A DNA stretch of 64,000 nt from Euryodendron excelsum (GCA_033060915.1 CM065384.1:38537001-38601000), one strand, 5' to 3'; shown: positions 1 through 11,964, numbered from the stretch's first letter. Notes: generated by a model from the letters alone, not told the origin. Program-made: numbers and translations.

Positions 1-830
1 CCTATTTTGGGATGAAATTATCTTTTCTCTTTTTTTGCTTTTTTTTTTTTTTTGCGTGTCATCCGAGACACTTCTTTGCACTGAAACTTATTACTATACT
101 TGTTCTTAGAGATTTCGTTGTTGTCATATCCTCTGGGGAGTCACTATCTTCATTACTCATTAGTTATTGTTTATGGTTTTTGCCTTAACCCAATGTGGGC
201 GGTGATCATTAGGTCGGTATATATTTTTTTCAAAGGATGTGACCGGCTCAAGTGGGCATTGCAAGGGGTTGTCTCCAACTGTATGATAGTAGAACTGAGG
301 GCCTCTCTTCATTTCAAATTAAATTGCTTAGTCTATAAAGCCTTTTTACAAAATTTAGACAACATTTCTAAATAAATCTCTGTACTTTCTATCAAATCAA
401 CCATTATGCACTTACCCCAATATGAGGGATGGTTCTTGGTTTGGGGATATCTAAATGGAAATTACTTACGGCTCTAGTGGGCTGAGCAAAGGGGAAGTAT
501 TTATTTCTTTTGGAAGGATTAAACGATGGCTTCTCTTCATTTTGAGAGCTCGGCTATCCATCACTTAGCTAAGATATCATTCAAGTATCGCCTCTTTAAT
601 AAGCTATGCATTTCTTTATTGAGTCTATCTTCCTCCTTTCTTTCACTCTCTATCTTTCTCTCAAAGGTTTTAATCTCCGTTGAATGGGTTGTCCATGCTA
701 TCTCATCCTTTAAGCTGAACCATTACAGATTGGAGAAGAATCCCTAAAAGCAATCATTATCCACCAGAGTATAAGTCAAAAGGAATGACCCAGAGCCTTT
801 CATTTTCATTTCATCATTTTTTTTATATGG
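1..830 (-). mobile_element. Internal region of Ogre-like element, left-hand remainder
   Basis: This stretch lies left of solo LTR A. It is best read as a continuation of the minus-strand internal region that resumes at 5668, because A is flanked by near-identical 5-bp duplications (tatgg at 826-830 and catgg at 5668-5672). No open reading frame of useful length and no recognisable gag or pol motif is visible on either strand. The element's 3' LTR must lie outside the window. Confidence 0.45.
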
Positions 831-1036
831 TGTAAGCACCCCATTTTTTACCGCTCGGCAGTCTACGGTCCGTCCAAACTTGTACTCAAGTCAATATGGA
901 CGCATTCCAATCAAAATCAACTCTCTAAGTCTAATCCCGTCTATTCATCGCTTCGTGGGCCCACCATGCCCAAATAGAGGCAAAATAACCAAAATGCCCT
1001 TGGGGGCATCGTTCGGGCCAATTCCAAATCAGGCCC

Positions 1037-1260
1037 GTCTTTCCGAAGACGGTAAGTCCCCTTTCCATATCCAAATCAGGCACGTTTTTTCGAAGACAGT
1101 AAGTCCCTTTTCCAAATCTAACAGGCACGCCTTTCCGAAGACGGTAAGTCCTCTTTCCAATTCTAATTCCAATGCCTCTTTCGAGACAATTGATTCCTCA
1201 AGATGGTAATTTTATCCAATCTGGCACATTTTCCAAAGAAAATCTCTTCGGAACGGTAAG
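1037..1260 (+). repeat. Direct repeats in U3 of LTR A
   Basis: Several diverged copies of a unit containing CGAAGACGGTAAGTCC occur between about 1037 and 1260, separated by spacers of tens of bases. They correspond to the clearer repeats of about 84 bp at 17257-17510 in LTR B on the opposite strand. They lie in the U3 part, well upstream of the TATA box, and carry no coding sequence. Confidence 0.6.
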
Positions 1261-2363
1261 TCCATTTAAACCTGTCAACCGGGACGAGACCCCAAGTCTC
1301 CTAGATGGTAGAACGGTCCACTTTTGGCACCTACTAACCCGCTAATGCAGAAATGTCCGTTTAGGCACGCCTTCTGAGAAAGTTAATTCTCAAGCACTAA
1401 GTCCCTTTAGCAGCTTCCCGAGATCAAGCAGTCTCAGGAATGATCGCGAACCGTTAGAGTAGCGAAAATACTCGCAAACATCGCAAACCGTCAGAGTAGT
1501 GGAAATACTCGTAAACAGGTCGATATAGGGAATTGCCAACAAACCCCTGTATCATGAGACCGTCGTCAGAGTGGCAGAAACACTAAAAACCCAGGTCAAC
1601 ACTAGTGCCTGCTAGCTCACTTCGGTGAAAAATGACCAAACTATCCCTAGGGCCATTTTAGCACGTTTCTCGAGAACACACCTAAGTCCTCAGAACGGTA
1701 ATTCTACCCTTCCGAGATCATCCCGGAGATGATCTGGTATGATTAGGTGCCCTCCAGTCAGTTTTGGGTCAATTCCAAGACTTTTCGGTTTTGCCCCTAG
1801 GCATCTGAATGCCTCGGGAACCACACCAGCCCTGGGTATCAAACCGATAACTTCCCGAGAATGCTTCCTATAGTATTCTCAATCTTTCTTTACCTTTCCG
1901 GATCATTCCGAGTCAGTTCTGGCAAACCTGGTGCAAAATGCCCGTTTTACCCCTAGTGGGCCGGTCACCTTTTCCGACCACACCGGCTCTGGGTATCAAA
2001 CCGGAAACCTTTGGGAACATTCTAAATAATGTTTCCATATCTTAAGTCTTTTTTTTTTCAGCACATTTCGAGTCCGTTCCGGTAGCTTTCTGGCCCAGTT
2101 GACCGTTTTGCCCTGCTGGTCAACCCTTTCGACATATTCTATTCTCATTTTTCAAGTCAAATACCTCTGGAACACTGTTCTAAGTGTTCTTTCCCTTTTT
2201 CAGCCTTCTAGGCCATTCCCGGTCCCTTAAATCATTCCCGAACTTTTCGGAGTCACTTTTAGTGAAGTTAGGCTAAAAATTGCATGGTAGTCAACTAGTA
2301 CAGACGCTCAAATCTTCCCAAGATACATTTCTTGTCAACCTTAAAACTTTCCTAATTGGCTTC

Positions 2364-2482
2364 TGCCACTAGTAGTGGCACCAAGCCAAGAAATGGCCTG
2401 GCGCCACTCTTAGTGGCGCCAAGAGGAAATTTGGCCTGATGCCACTGCAACAAGCACCAGGTCTATCCCATCTCTATAAATA
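2364..2482 (+). promoter_or_regulatory. LTR A promoter: palindrome array and TATA box
   Basis: A TATA box (TATAAATA, 2475-2482) is preceded by inverted-repeat modules: TGCCACTA/TAGTGGCA around 2364-2380 and TGGCGCCACT/AGTGGCGCC around 2398-2420. The same arrangement appears in LTRs B and D at the same distance from TATA. The array is weaker here than in B or D because the first palindrome has lost its GGCGCC core. Confidence 0.65.
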
Positions 2483-3099
2483 CAGAGCCTCCTCCAGCGT
2501 GAAGGAGGTTCGCAAACTCAATCTGAAAACCCTAATATTCGATATACAGAGCTCGTAGCCCCCCTAAACCCTAGCTTCTCTAGGTTTTCCAAATCCTAGC
2601 CACCATACACAAACCCTAGCCTCCTATACACTCATACACACCCCTATACACTTATACACTAGCCTCTAACCCTCCATTAAAGACTTGGATTGCTGTAGCT
2701 CGAAGCTTTCGAAGACTGAAGCGAAGACCGAAGAAAAAACAAGAAAGCAAGGTGCGCAAAGCAAAGTGAAATAAACAAGACAAGGTAGGCTTTCTCTTTA
2801 AGTTTCTGCACTTCCCCCTCTCTCTTCTCTCTCCTAACCCACTTGGGTTTTCTTCTATTTTAATCCCCCATCTTCTTCCCCCCTTTCTTTACATGCTTGA
2901 AACAAGGGGATTCCCGGTCCATGTATAAGATTAGACTATTGAAGGGTCACCGTGTCGGGGGTTTTCTTTTAGTCTAACTGAAGACCACGTGGGTTTGGCC
3001 CCCTTGATTATGTGGTGAAGCCTTAACCTTGTATGTTCACGACCCTCTTTGCATTGTGCATATCATGATCTTGCATTCCTCCAAGGTTTGTTTTAAACT

Positions 3100-4930
3100 T
3101 GTTTTCAAAAGCTTGCATTAAACTCGTTTTCAAAAGTTTACATCAAAATCTTCTTTTTCAAAACTTGTTTTCAAAATCACAATCCTAAGGTGATTCTAGC
3201 CTTTCCGTGGCTAGGCTTACTTTAGGAAAGTGTTACATTTAAAGTGGCTAATATGGTCTATATTTTCAAAACCTTTGTTGTTTTCAAAACTACTACCTTA
3301 AAGTGGTTTTAATCTTCTTATAGTTAGAATCGCTTTAGGAAAGTGAGATATTTTATATACTTTCTAAAAACTCTTCTCCAAAAATCTCCTCCTAAAAGTC
3401 TCTTTTCCAACATGCTTTCCATAAACTCTCTCCAACCTGCTTTCCAAAATTATTTTCAAAAGCTCCCTCCAAAAACTATTTTCAAAAACTCCTTTTCGAA
3501 CTCCTTTTCAAAAAAGCTCTCTTTAAAATTCTTTTCCTAAAAACACTCTTTAGTTTTCCTTCTTAGAAAACTCTCTTCCTTAAAAGCTCTTTCCAGCAAT
3601 CTCCTCTCTAGGATTTCTTTTCAAAAACTCTCTCTTTTCAAAATTCACTTTCTAAAAACTCGTCTCCAGGATTTCCTTTCAAAAAATCTCCCTTTCTAAA
3701 ACTCACTTTCCAAAAACTCTTTCCTTAGAGTTCAAGTTAAACCTTATAGCCAACGTTTAGGAAACAATAATTTTTCTTCCCAAAAACATGATTTCCAATC
3801 TCTTACTTTGGCCTCAAAACCTGGGTTTCCAAAATCTCTTGTTTTCTACATCAAAACTATATATATTTTCAAAACCTCTTTTCTACGTCAAAACTATAGT
3901 CTTCTCAAAATTAGAATTTTCAAAACTCCATCTTTCCAAATTCATGCCAAATCCAATCTTTCCTTTAGGAAACTAGGTCTAATCCTCCGTTTTTTTAAAC
4001 AAAATCAAACCTTCTCTTTTAGAAATAAAATCTAATCCCTTGTTTTAGAAAATAGGAATCTTAACCCTTCCTAGTCTAAATCTTTCCTAATTCAAATCCT
4101 TCCTAATCTTCTATTTTCCTAAATCTCAAGTTTCCAAAACTTGAACATAAAAATTTTTCTTAAATTTTAAAACTCAACTTCCACATCTTTCCTAATTCAA
4201 CCCTTTCCTAATTCTATCCATTTCCAAATCTTAACTTTCCAAATCTAAGTTTTCAAATCTTTCTAAAACTCAAACCTTTCCTAAGCTCAAGATTTTCTAA
4301 AATTCAAACTCTAAAACTTTCTAAATCTTAAACTTTCTAAATTTCAAATCTTTCCAAATTCAAAGTTTTCTAAATTCAAAACTTTCTTAAGTTAAATATT
4401 TCTAAACCCAAATCTTTCTAAATTCTAAAGTTTCCTAAAACTTCAAATCTTTACAAATCTAAAACTTTCTAAACTCAAAACTTTCTTATTTTCAAAACTT
4501 CCTTATTTTCAAAACCTTTCCTATTTCAAAACCTTTCTTAAAATGAAACTTTCTTAATTCAAAACTTTCCTAAGTTGAAACTTTTCTAAGTCCAAGTTTT
4601 CCCAAGTTGAAACTTCCTAAACCAAAACTTTCCTAAAATAAAACTTTCCTAAAATGACACTTTCCTAATTCGAATATTTCCTAAATCCAATCTTTCCAAA
4701 TCTTCCAAGTCCAACATTCGAGTCAAATCTTTTCTAAAATCTTTCCGAGTCAAATCTTTTCTAAAATCTTTCCAAGTCAAGTCCAATCCTTCTTTTCTAA
4801 GTTCCTAAGTTTAGGTTTCCTAAAACCAAGCCTTTCAAAACAATCTTTTCAAATCTTCCAATCAAAGTCCAAATTTCCTATTCTTCCAATTCCAATTCCA
4901 ATTCCAACTTTAACTCTCTTCTAATCATAC
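3100..4930 (+). repeat. Pyrimidine-rich degenerate repeats in LTR A
   Basis: About 1.8 kb is built from loosely repeated short motifs such as CTTTCCTAAATTC and TTTTCAAAAACTC. It is strongly T/C- and A-rich with few G on this strand. Equivalent tracts lie in D (about 19960-21500) and, reversed, in B (about 13320-15000) and C (about 8600-10150). Open reading frames here are by-products of G-poor sequence rather than genes. Confidence 0.7.
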
Positions 4931-5940
4931 CTTTTATTTTCTATCGGACTCTTATCCGAACTACGACTGACCTGATTCCTCCAAAAGGATACGTAGGCAA
5001 CTCTCGTGGGTGCGGTCACAACATTTTTTAAATTTTTATTTCCACAATCTTTTTCAAATCTCCAATTCTACAATCTTCTTCAAATTTTCAATTCCATAAT
5101 CTATTTTTCTAATTCCAAAAATCTATTTCTAAATCTCTATTTTCAATTTTTAAAACTTTCCAATTTCAAATATCTCTTATCAAATCAAATCAATTTCCTT
5201 TCAAATCTATTTTTCAATTCTCTTTTCTTGCATTAGCATATCATGCATCATGCCTTTTAAAAAATTCTTTTATAAAGTGGATAGGATTGAACATTAGTTA
5301 GTTGAAGACTCTCATAGGTGAATCTAGGGTAAATAGACATGTAGGTACCACAAGGGCGGGGTAGGGTGATGGCTTACTGCGTCTTCCCTACACGTAACCA
5401 ACCTCTGAACCTAAAATCACTGTTTTCAAAGACCAAAATGGAGTTTATTTTCAAAAAGGGCTTAAAAGTTTTCCAAAGATTGCCAAACAACCTTAATCAA
5501 GTTAGGTGGCGACTCCAAATCTTTTCTACAAGCCCTATATTCAAAACTATTTTCAATTCAAACCTAGTCGCACTCATTCTTCTAGGAGGGTGAATTCTGA
5601 TGAGAGAGTACAATATTTTTCCCGCTTGTGTGTGTATTCCTCGAGTGCAAAAAATCTAGGCGCGACACATGGCATGGCCTTAATTGAAAGCATAAGTATA
5701 AGACAGGAATAAGGGCAGGAAAAGTAAGAGATAGGAAGGAAAGTAGATGAATATAGAAAACATCCCTTTTTCTTTTTCAATTGATAAGCTCCTTAGACAG
5801 GCTTCAAGATTATACGCTCCACTTACCAGGTGCCTCATTGGGTTACGCAAGGATGATCGAGTTACTGTATGCGGCTTTTAGGGCGCTAGTGGTGATGGTG
5901 TAATGGTGGAACACTTTTTTTCTTTCCCTTTTTTACTTCA

Positions 5941-6862
5941 GATGTGGTGCCCTGGCTACCCCCCAAGACTTGCAGCTTCTCAATGTTATCCTTTCCTTTG
6001 CCCGGACTGTCTAGGTCAGCCTCATCTCCCGTGATAAAACTGATGGTGTGGTCTGGTAATGGGCAAGAAGCGACCGGAGTTAGGTTGGCTTCTTATGTGC
6101 TAATAACTTTTGAGTCAATTAAGTCCTGAATTTTGTGCCTCAAAGAGAAGCATTCCTTAGTGTCATGACCGTGGCCACCTAAATGATATTCGCTGGTTGT
6201 TGCTGAGTTAAAGTTGGGTGGTAGGAGATTTGGCAGAGGCCGAGAAGGTATAGGCTTTAGGTGTCCTACTGCTAGGAGGCTATAATAAGTTATGGTTTGT
6301 GTACAAGCAAGTTTAGTAAAAACTTGATTTCTCCAACTAGCTCTCTTAGGTCGAAAGGGTGTCCTAGATGTTTTTGAAGGCTGAGGATCAGGTTATGGCA
6401 TAATAATGGCTGGGTCAATGGCTTGGAAATCGAGGAGGTTTTGGATTTTGCGTTTCAAAGTGGGACATTTTCTGTGTCATGGCCGGGTGAGTTGGAATGG
6501 TATTCACATGATAAATTAGGGTTATATGATTCGGGGGTCCGGTTGAAGATAAGCATGGGAGGTACCGGGACAAGATGATTGGCTTGGCAAAGTCGTCGGT
6601 AGGCAGTAGTTAAAGAGCAAGACAATAGGGTGTAATCTCGATCTTTTTCCTTGGTCCTTTTTTGGAGGGCAATATGTTCTTTATGCTTTTGGACCTGGAG
6701 AGCTTCTGCCTACTCATCGAGTGTTATTCTTGCATGGGATAGGAGCAAAAAGACCATTGTTTCTATTTTGGTCATCCTACTCCCAAGTCCTCTTATCTCT
6801 TCTAGTAGCTGAGCCTAGCCTTGCTTGAGGGCCGAGCTTGGTGGTATATTGAATGACTCCAT
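5941..6862 (-). pseudogene. gag: Decayed gag of Ogre/Tat-like Ty3/gypsy element
   Basis: Reading on the minus strand from the ATG at 6862 gives a coherent but broken protein. It begins MESFNIPPSS and has early in-frame stops (TAG in a region reading ALKQG*AQLLEEIRG and again after RITLDE). It continues through a charged coiled-coil-like stretch into EYHSNSPGHDTENV, where a stop or frameshift follows. A second copy of that C-terminal motif lies further on at about 6112-6190 and reads EYHLGGHGHDTKECFSLRHK followed by IQDLIDS. The H-x(4)-GHDT-x-EC signature followed by a KIQDLID-type helix is characteristic of gag C-termini in plant Ty3/gypsy elements. After another stop the frame resumes with SFITGDEADLD and fades near 5941. 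The duplicated GHDT motif may be an internal duplication or a natural second zinc-knuckle-like repeat. The gene is not functional. Confidence 0.75.
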
Positions 6863-7154
6863 GGATGCTATATGTTCTGAAATGAGTAACTGCTTCTTTC
6901 TGGGATGACAACCTATACATGGGAGTTCTCTGCAAGCGTGAGCTTTACCCCTTCTTTTCTTTCTTTGAAATGAGGGAGAAAGAAAGAGTGAAACACAAGG
7001 AAAAGAGAAAAATTAGTGCCTTAATTTGAAAGTTTTTATGAAATGCATGTCTTAGGGATACCCTTACTATTCGAGGGAGACTAAGCATGATGTGTTGTCT
7101 CACTTTTGGAGGTAAGGAGTTGCCCTTATATGCAATACCATACTTGTGCAAGCA

Positions 7155-7200
7155 TGTTCATTCATTCATTCACACATTCATGCATTCATGCGTTCATTCG
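7155..7200. repeat. Tetranucleotide CATT-type microsatellite
   Basis: Imperfect repeats of CATT with TCAT/GCATT variants lie in the leader of the Ogre-like element. Confidence 0.7.
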
Positions 7201-8388
7201 ATGAAAGTAGGAAGGACAGTTTTATTGCATTTGATTGATTTTTTTTTTTTTTTTACATGGAATTGAAAGTACATTTGGTGGGGAAGGAGAACATTTTTCT
7301 TGGGACTTTTGCTTATTCTATCTTTACAATTGGGATCTTAAACTACTCTTGACTCTTGCGATTCACCTTCTTTGATAGAGGTTGGTGAGAGACCTTGATT
7401 TTGGATTGCCCCTTGTCTTCTTGGCAGCCCTATCTTCGTGAGTGTAAAGAGATTAGGGCCCCTCTTTATGAGATGACTTTGATGCATGCCATGAATCCTT
7501 AGGGTCTCTTGGTACCCTTAGGAGTTTTGGTTGGCTTGATTTGAGCGAGAAGGTCTTTGGGCCTTTCTCTGGGGGTTAATTGGATGCATGAAGATGCGAT
7601 GACTTGAGTTACTTTGAGAACTCTTGTCTTGGAATGAATTCCGATGCTTGAATGGTTATGATGCATATACATGATAAATTGGCATGAATTGAATAGTATA
7701 ACAGCATGAATTGAACAGAATATATAAGGAAAAATAAAGCAGTCGCCCTTTCCTCCTTGGTTTTGAAATTGACGCGTGTGTCCTAAATCCGACAGAGATT
7801 CGGCTATACATGGGGGCTACATAAGCATGAGGTTGGGGGTTTACTAATGCTTCATAAAAAGCTCAGTTCCCGAACCTTCAAAGTAACTCAAGTCAAGAGA
7901 CCGTAGGCTAAGAAACTGACACAGCGTCCACCCACAGTCAATATACTGTTCCCCTTTCTATCTAGAAGGGTAGTAACTAGGTAATATATGCAATATGCAA
8001 ATGCAAGTGAGCGCACTAAGTGTGTGTGAAATTTTTAAAAATGGAAGAAAGGACCCAACAACACACATCACATCCTGTTCATTCATTCGCATACATGACA
8101 ACAAATAAGAAATAAAATAAAATGTGAACAAAGGTCCACCTACAAAAGAAAGATGCAAAGAGTTGGTAACTTTTCAAAAAACTCAATGCAAGGTAAAATG
8201 GATGCAAGAGCATGAATATAAGCAATGAATGCAAGTGATGTCACTTGCTTGAAAATCGTTTTGAAAAATAAGACTTGCTTTGGAAACTTGAAAAAATTTG
8301 AAAAGTGGATAAAACTAAACAAAATAACCGGAGATTCTGGGTGAGTGAAGGGTGAAGGGACATATCAGCGGCCTAACCCTCTAAGTGT

Positions 8389-8406
8389 TCCCCAATGGAG
8401 TTGCCA
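8389..8406 (-). promoter_or_regulatory. Primer binding site of the Ogre-like element
   Basis: On the minus strand the sequence TGGCAACTCCATTGGGGA lies two bases beyond the LTR end. It begins TGG, as expected for pairing with a tRNA CCA end. It resembles the tRNA-Arg-type sites (TGGCGACTCC...GGGGA) described for Ogre/Tat elements. Its position fixes LTR C as the 5' LTR of a minus-strand element whose body lies at lower coordinates. The tRNA identity is from memory of the family. Confidence 0.75.
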
Positions 8407-8977
8407 GCTGTCGCACCCTGATTTTTGGGTCCAAGGTTCTTTCGGCTCGAAGACAAAAGCACGGAACTCTGTCATTAGAACTCATCCTCCTAGAAGGACG
8501 AGTACGACTAGGTTTGAACTTGAAATAGGTTTGAGTAAGGGCTTTTTAGAAAAATAGGAATAGTCACCTAACTTGATTAAGGTGAGTTAGGTCACCCAAA
8601 ACTAAGTATAATCCGAATATCAAGCTTAGGGTTTCTGGAAAAGGGTTTTGGAAAACCTCTTCAAGAGAGGGCTTTTAAGAAAATAGGTTGTTTGGCAACC
8701 TTTGAAAAGATTTAAGCCCTTTTTGAAAATAACACCATTTTGGTCTTTCGAAAATAGAAATCTATGGTTTGGGGATTGGTTACGTGTAGGGAAGATATCC
8801 TAAGATCATCACCCTACCCCGCCCTTTCGGTACCTACATGTCTAATCATCCTTTTGTTCACTCACTAGAATAACCGGTTATCATTGTCCACTTAATATCC
8901 ACTTTAGAATTTTGAAAAAAGGGGTTTAGTCATCACTTTTCGATAAATGATGCATGATACAAGTTTTTGAGAAAAAG

Positions 8978-9857
8978 TTTGAAAACATGGGAGTTTGAAG
9001 GGGTTTGAGATAAAAACTTTGAATTGATAGAAACTTTTGAAAAAAAAAGGGACTGGAGTTGAAATGGAAGTTATGACCGCACCATTTTAGGTTGCTTACG
9101 TATCTTATTTGGCGAGAATCAGGTCAATCGTAGTTCGGGCAAGAGCCCGATAGAAAATAGGCACATTAGGGCCTTTGGAATGCTTTGACGACTCATTGAG
9201 GTCTTTGAAAAATTTGAAGACACTTTAGGGTTTTTGAAAAAGTTTGAAAACGCTTTATGGTCTTTAGAAGAAGAGAACTTAAGAGTTTTAGAAAAAGACC
9301 TTTGAAATAGGACTTAGGATGCTTGAAATGTTTTGAAATTGGATTGTGGAGTGTTTCAAAATAAAACTTTAGGACTCTTAAAAGAGGGTTTTGAAATGTA
9401 TTTGGAATAACTCAAGGGAGTTTGAAAACATGGGAGTTTGAAGGGGTTTGAGATAGAAACTGTTGAAAAAAAGGGACTAGAATTGAAATGGAAGTTATGA
9501 CCCCACCATTTTAGGTTGCTTACGTATCTCATTTGGCCAGAATCAGGTCAATCGTAGTTCGGGCAAGAGCTCGATAGAAAATAGGCGCATTAGGGCCTTT
9601 GGAATGTTTTAAAGACTTATTGAGGTCTTTGAAAAATTTGAAGACACTTTAGGGTCTTTGAAAAAGTTTGAAGACGCTTTGTGGTCTTTAGAAGAAGAGA
9701 ACTTGAGAGTTTTAGAAAAAGGCCTTTGAAATAGGACTTAGGATGCTTGAAATGTTTTGAAATTGGATTGTGGAGCGTTTCGAAATAGAACTTTGGGACT
9801 TTTAAAAGAGGGTTTTAAAATGGATTTGGAATAACTCAAGGGAGTTTTGGAAAGGGT
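8978..9857 (-). repeat. 443-bp tandem duplication inside LTR C
   Basis: Two adjacent copies (8978-9420 and 9421-about 9857) both start GTTTGAAAACATGGGAGTTT or nearly so. Both include the block with GACC(G/C)CACCATTTTAGGTTG and the GGTCAATCGTAGTTCGG motif. They differ by small indels and scattered substitutions. The duplication doubles the most conserved block of the LTR. Confidence 0.85.
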
Positions 9858-10410
9858 TTAAGATAACTCAAGAGAGTTTTGAAAGTGTCTTAAAGTTCTG
9901 TTTTGAAAATCTTGGAGGTATGATTTTGGAGTGGCTTAGTACATTGATCCTTGAAAATTTTCTTGAAAGGGGTTTTTGAAAACACCTAAGACTTTGGTAT
10001 TCTAACATGGACAACCTTGGAGGTTGTTCTTGATGTATCACTTTCCTTTGGAATCCCTAACCATAGAAGGGCTAGGGACACCTTAAGGTTGTGAGCTCTT
10101 GAAAACATTTTTAAGGATGAAGTGTAGAAGTGTTTAAAAAGGTTATGGAGTTGGTTTTTGAAATCTCAAGAGAGTAAGAGGATTTGGAAAAATGGGTTAT
10201 GAGAGTAGTTTTAAATAGGAAGAACCTTTAAAAAGAGGTTCATGAGTTGGAACCTTTAAGTATACTAACCTAGGTTGGGTTGTCCTAAGGTTATGGGTGA
10301 CCTAAGGTTGACTAACTTGGGTTAGGTTAACCTAGGGCCAAGGTGGTTTAAATTTAACTAACTAAGGTTGGGTTAACCTAAGGTTAGGGTGATCTAGGGT
10401 TAACTAACTT

Positions 10411-10557
10411 AGGTTAGGCTAACATAGGATTGGACAACTAGGGTCGAGTTGACCTAGGGTTAGATAATTAGGGTCGAGTTGACCTAAGGTTGGATGACTA
10501 AGGTCGAGTTAACCTAGGGTTGGATGACTAGGGTCGAGTTAACCAAGGGTTGAGTTA
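10411..10557. repeat. 30-bp minisatellite in LTR C
   Basis: Near-exact 30-bp units start at 10411, 10441, 10471, 10501 and 10531 (last one partial). The core is GGGTCGAGTT(A/G)ACCTAGGGTT followed by a GGATGACTA-like end. Looser related sequence with AACCTAGGTT palindromes extends upstream to about 10260. It is absent at the corresponding places of LTRs A, B and D. Confidence 0.85.
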
Positions 10558-11964
10558 GAAAATGGTTTTGAAATGTGGTTTAATGCATTTTTAGAAAGAG
10601 TTTTGACAAACAAGTCATGTTATGCAAATGACTTTGGTTGACAACCTTTTTAAAGATCATTTCCATGAAAATTTAACTCTCGTCAAGAGTATGGTTTGTA
10701 TGGTTGATGTTTGTAAACCATTACAAAAAAGGTTTTCTTGGGGCCATTGTAACCTTTATCTTGAGAAAAATGGGGATTTTAAAAATTAACACAACGATGG
10801 CAACTTTTGGAAAACCATTTTTGATGCAAAGATGGAGGAAATGAATTCTCGGAAGTCATTTTTTGAGAAGCAGATTTTGAAAATTATTTTTAAATGACAC
10901 CATTCTAACAAGTTAGAGTTCCTATGGCTAATGTAAAAGGAGAGACCACTCAAGAGAGGGTTCCATGGGACCATTCCAACCACTAAACTTCTGAGAATGG
11001 AAACCTTAGAAATCAAAGAGTTTGAAATCCACTTGCGTGCAAGAATAAAGAGAGAAAGGAACCATTCTAACAATCTAAGGTTCCTATAGCCAATATACAA
11101 GAGAGACCACACAAGAGAGGGTTCCATGAGGCCATTCCAACCACTAAATTTGAGAGAATAGAAACCTTAAAAGTTAGAGAGTTTGAAAACAACTATTACA
11201 CATGTTGAAGTGCAACGATGCAAAAGTGTGAGTTAGAGGGTTAGTAGGAGATTTTCTAAAGCATGACTTTTAAGGTTTCACCCTAAACTTCAAGGAACCA
11301 ACTCTTGGAACCATTTTGAGAAGAATATTCAACTTGACAGTAACATGGAAATAAGAGTAATGCAAGTTTTGTAGCACATGGTTAGAAACTTGAAAATAAA
11401 GCCAAGCACACAAGACATGATCAAGTTAGCAAAATGCAAAGAGGTCATGAATACATACAAGGCTTTTAGGCTACACCATATAATCAAGGGGCTCTTAGGC
11501 CATACTATCTTAAAGTTGGCCAGTGAGAGATCTCTCTACACGGTGGCTCCTACTAGTTTTCTCTAGGCATGAACTAAAAGCCATCTTGGCTCAAGCATGC
11601 AAGAAAGGGGGTTGAAGATGGGGGTTAAAATAGAGAATAACTCAAGTAGGCTAGAAGGGAGAAGAGAATAGTGGGGGAATATAAAAATGTAAAAGAGATA
11701 CCACCTTTAGCCTTCAACACACTTTTAGTCTTCTATGGATGCCTTGATTTGAACTTAGATGGCTTCAAGTAGGCTTGAGGGGCTAGAAGGAGGGTTTTAA
11801 TAGCATATAAGGCTATGTAGATGAAGTGTATGGGCTAGAGGGGGATGAAGTCTAGCCTAAGTGTTAGAGGAGTGGAATGTATGTAGAGATTCGAAGTTCT
11901 AGAGCAGTTTGAGCAGAGCTTTGTATTAATTTTTGGTTTTGGAATATGCAAAGGGGGAGGCCTG

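Larger units (their letters stand above)
831..5667 (+). mobile_element. Solo LTR A, giant-LTR (Ogre/Tat-like) family
   Basis: A 4,837-bp sequence begins TGTAAGCACCCC and ends GGCGCGACA, so it has the TG...CA ends of an LTR. It is flanked by tatgg/catgg, a 5-bp target duplication with one mismatch. No primer site or internal domain adjoins it, so it is a solo LTR left by LTR-LTR recombination. It aligns in the same orientation with LTR D and in reverse with LTRs B and C over ends, promoter region and a conserved block near 4941-5019. Order within it: repeat-rich U3 (831-2470), TATA box (2475-2482), short leader, then about 1.8 kb of pyrimidine-rich degenerate repeats. The family assignment is inferred from LTR size and the primer site of the related host element. 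Confidence 0.85.
5668..8408 (-). mobile_element. Internal region of minus-strand Ogre/Tat-like retrotransposon
   Basis: This region lies between solo LTR A and the 5' LTR C. Read on the minus strand from 8408 it holds a primer binding site, a leader of about 1.5 kb and a decayed gag. A long distance between primer site and gag is typical of Ogre elements, which carry an extra ORF there. No intact ORF is visible in 6863-8388, only short frames. The rest of gag-pol should continue below 831 and out of the window. Confidence 0.7.

Noticed and set aside
3343..4035. Open frames of 60-75 codons in LTR A
   Set aside because: They arise in G-poor repeat sequence with Phe/Ser/Leu/Asn-only composition and have counterparts in several frames and in the other LTRs.
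10260..10560. Interstitial telomere repeats, suggested by TTAGGGT/CCTAGGG text
   Set aside because: The period is 30 bp and the 7-bp plant telomere unit is not repeated in tandem.
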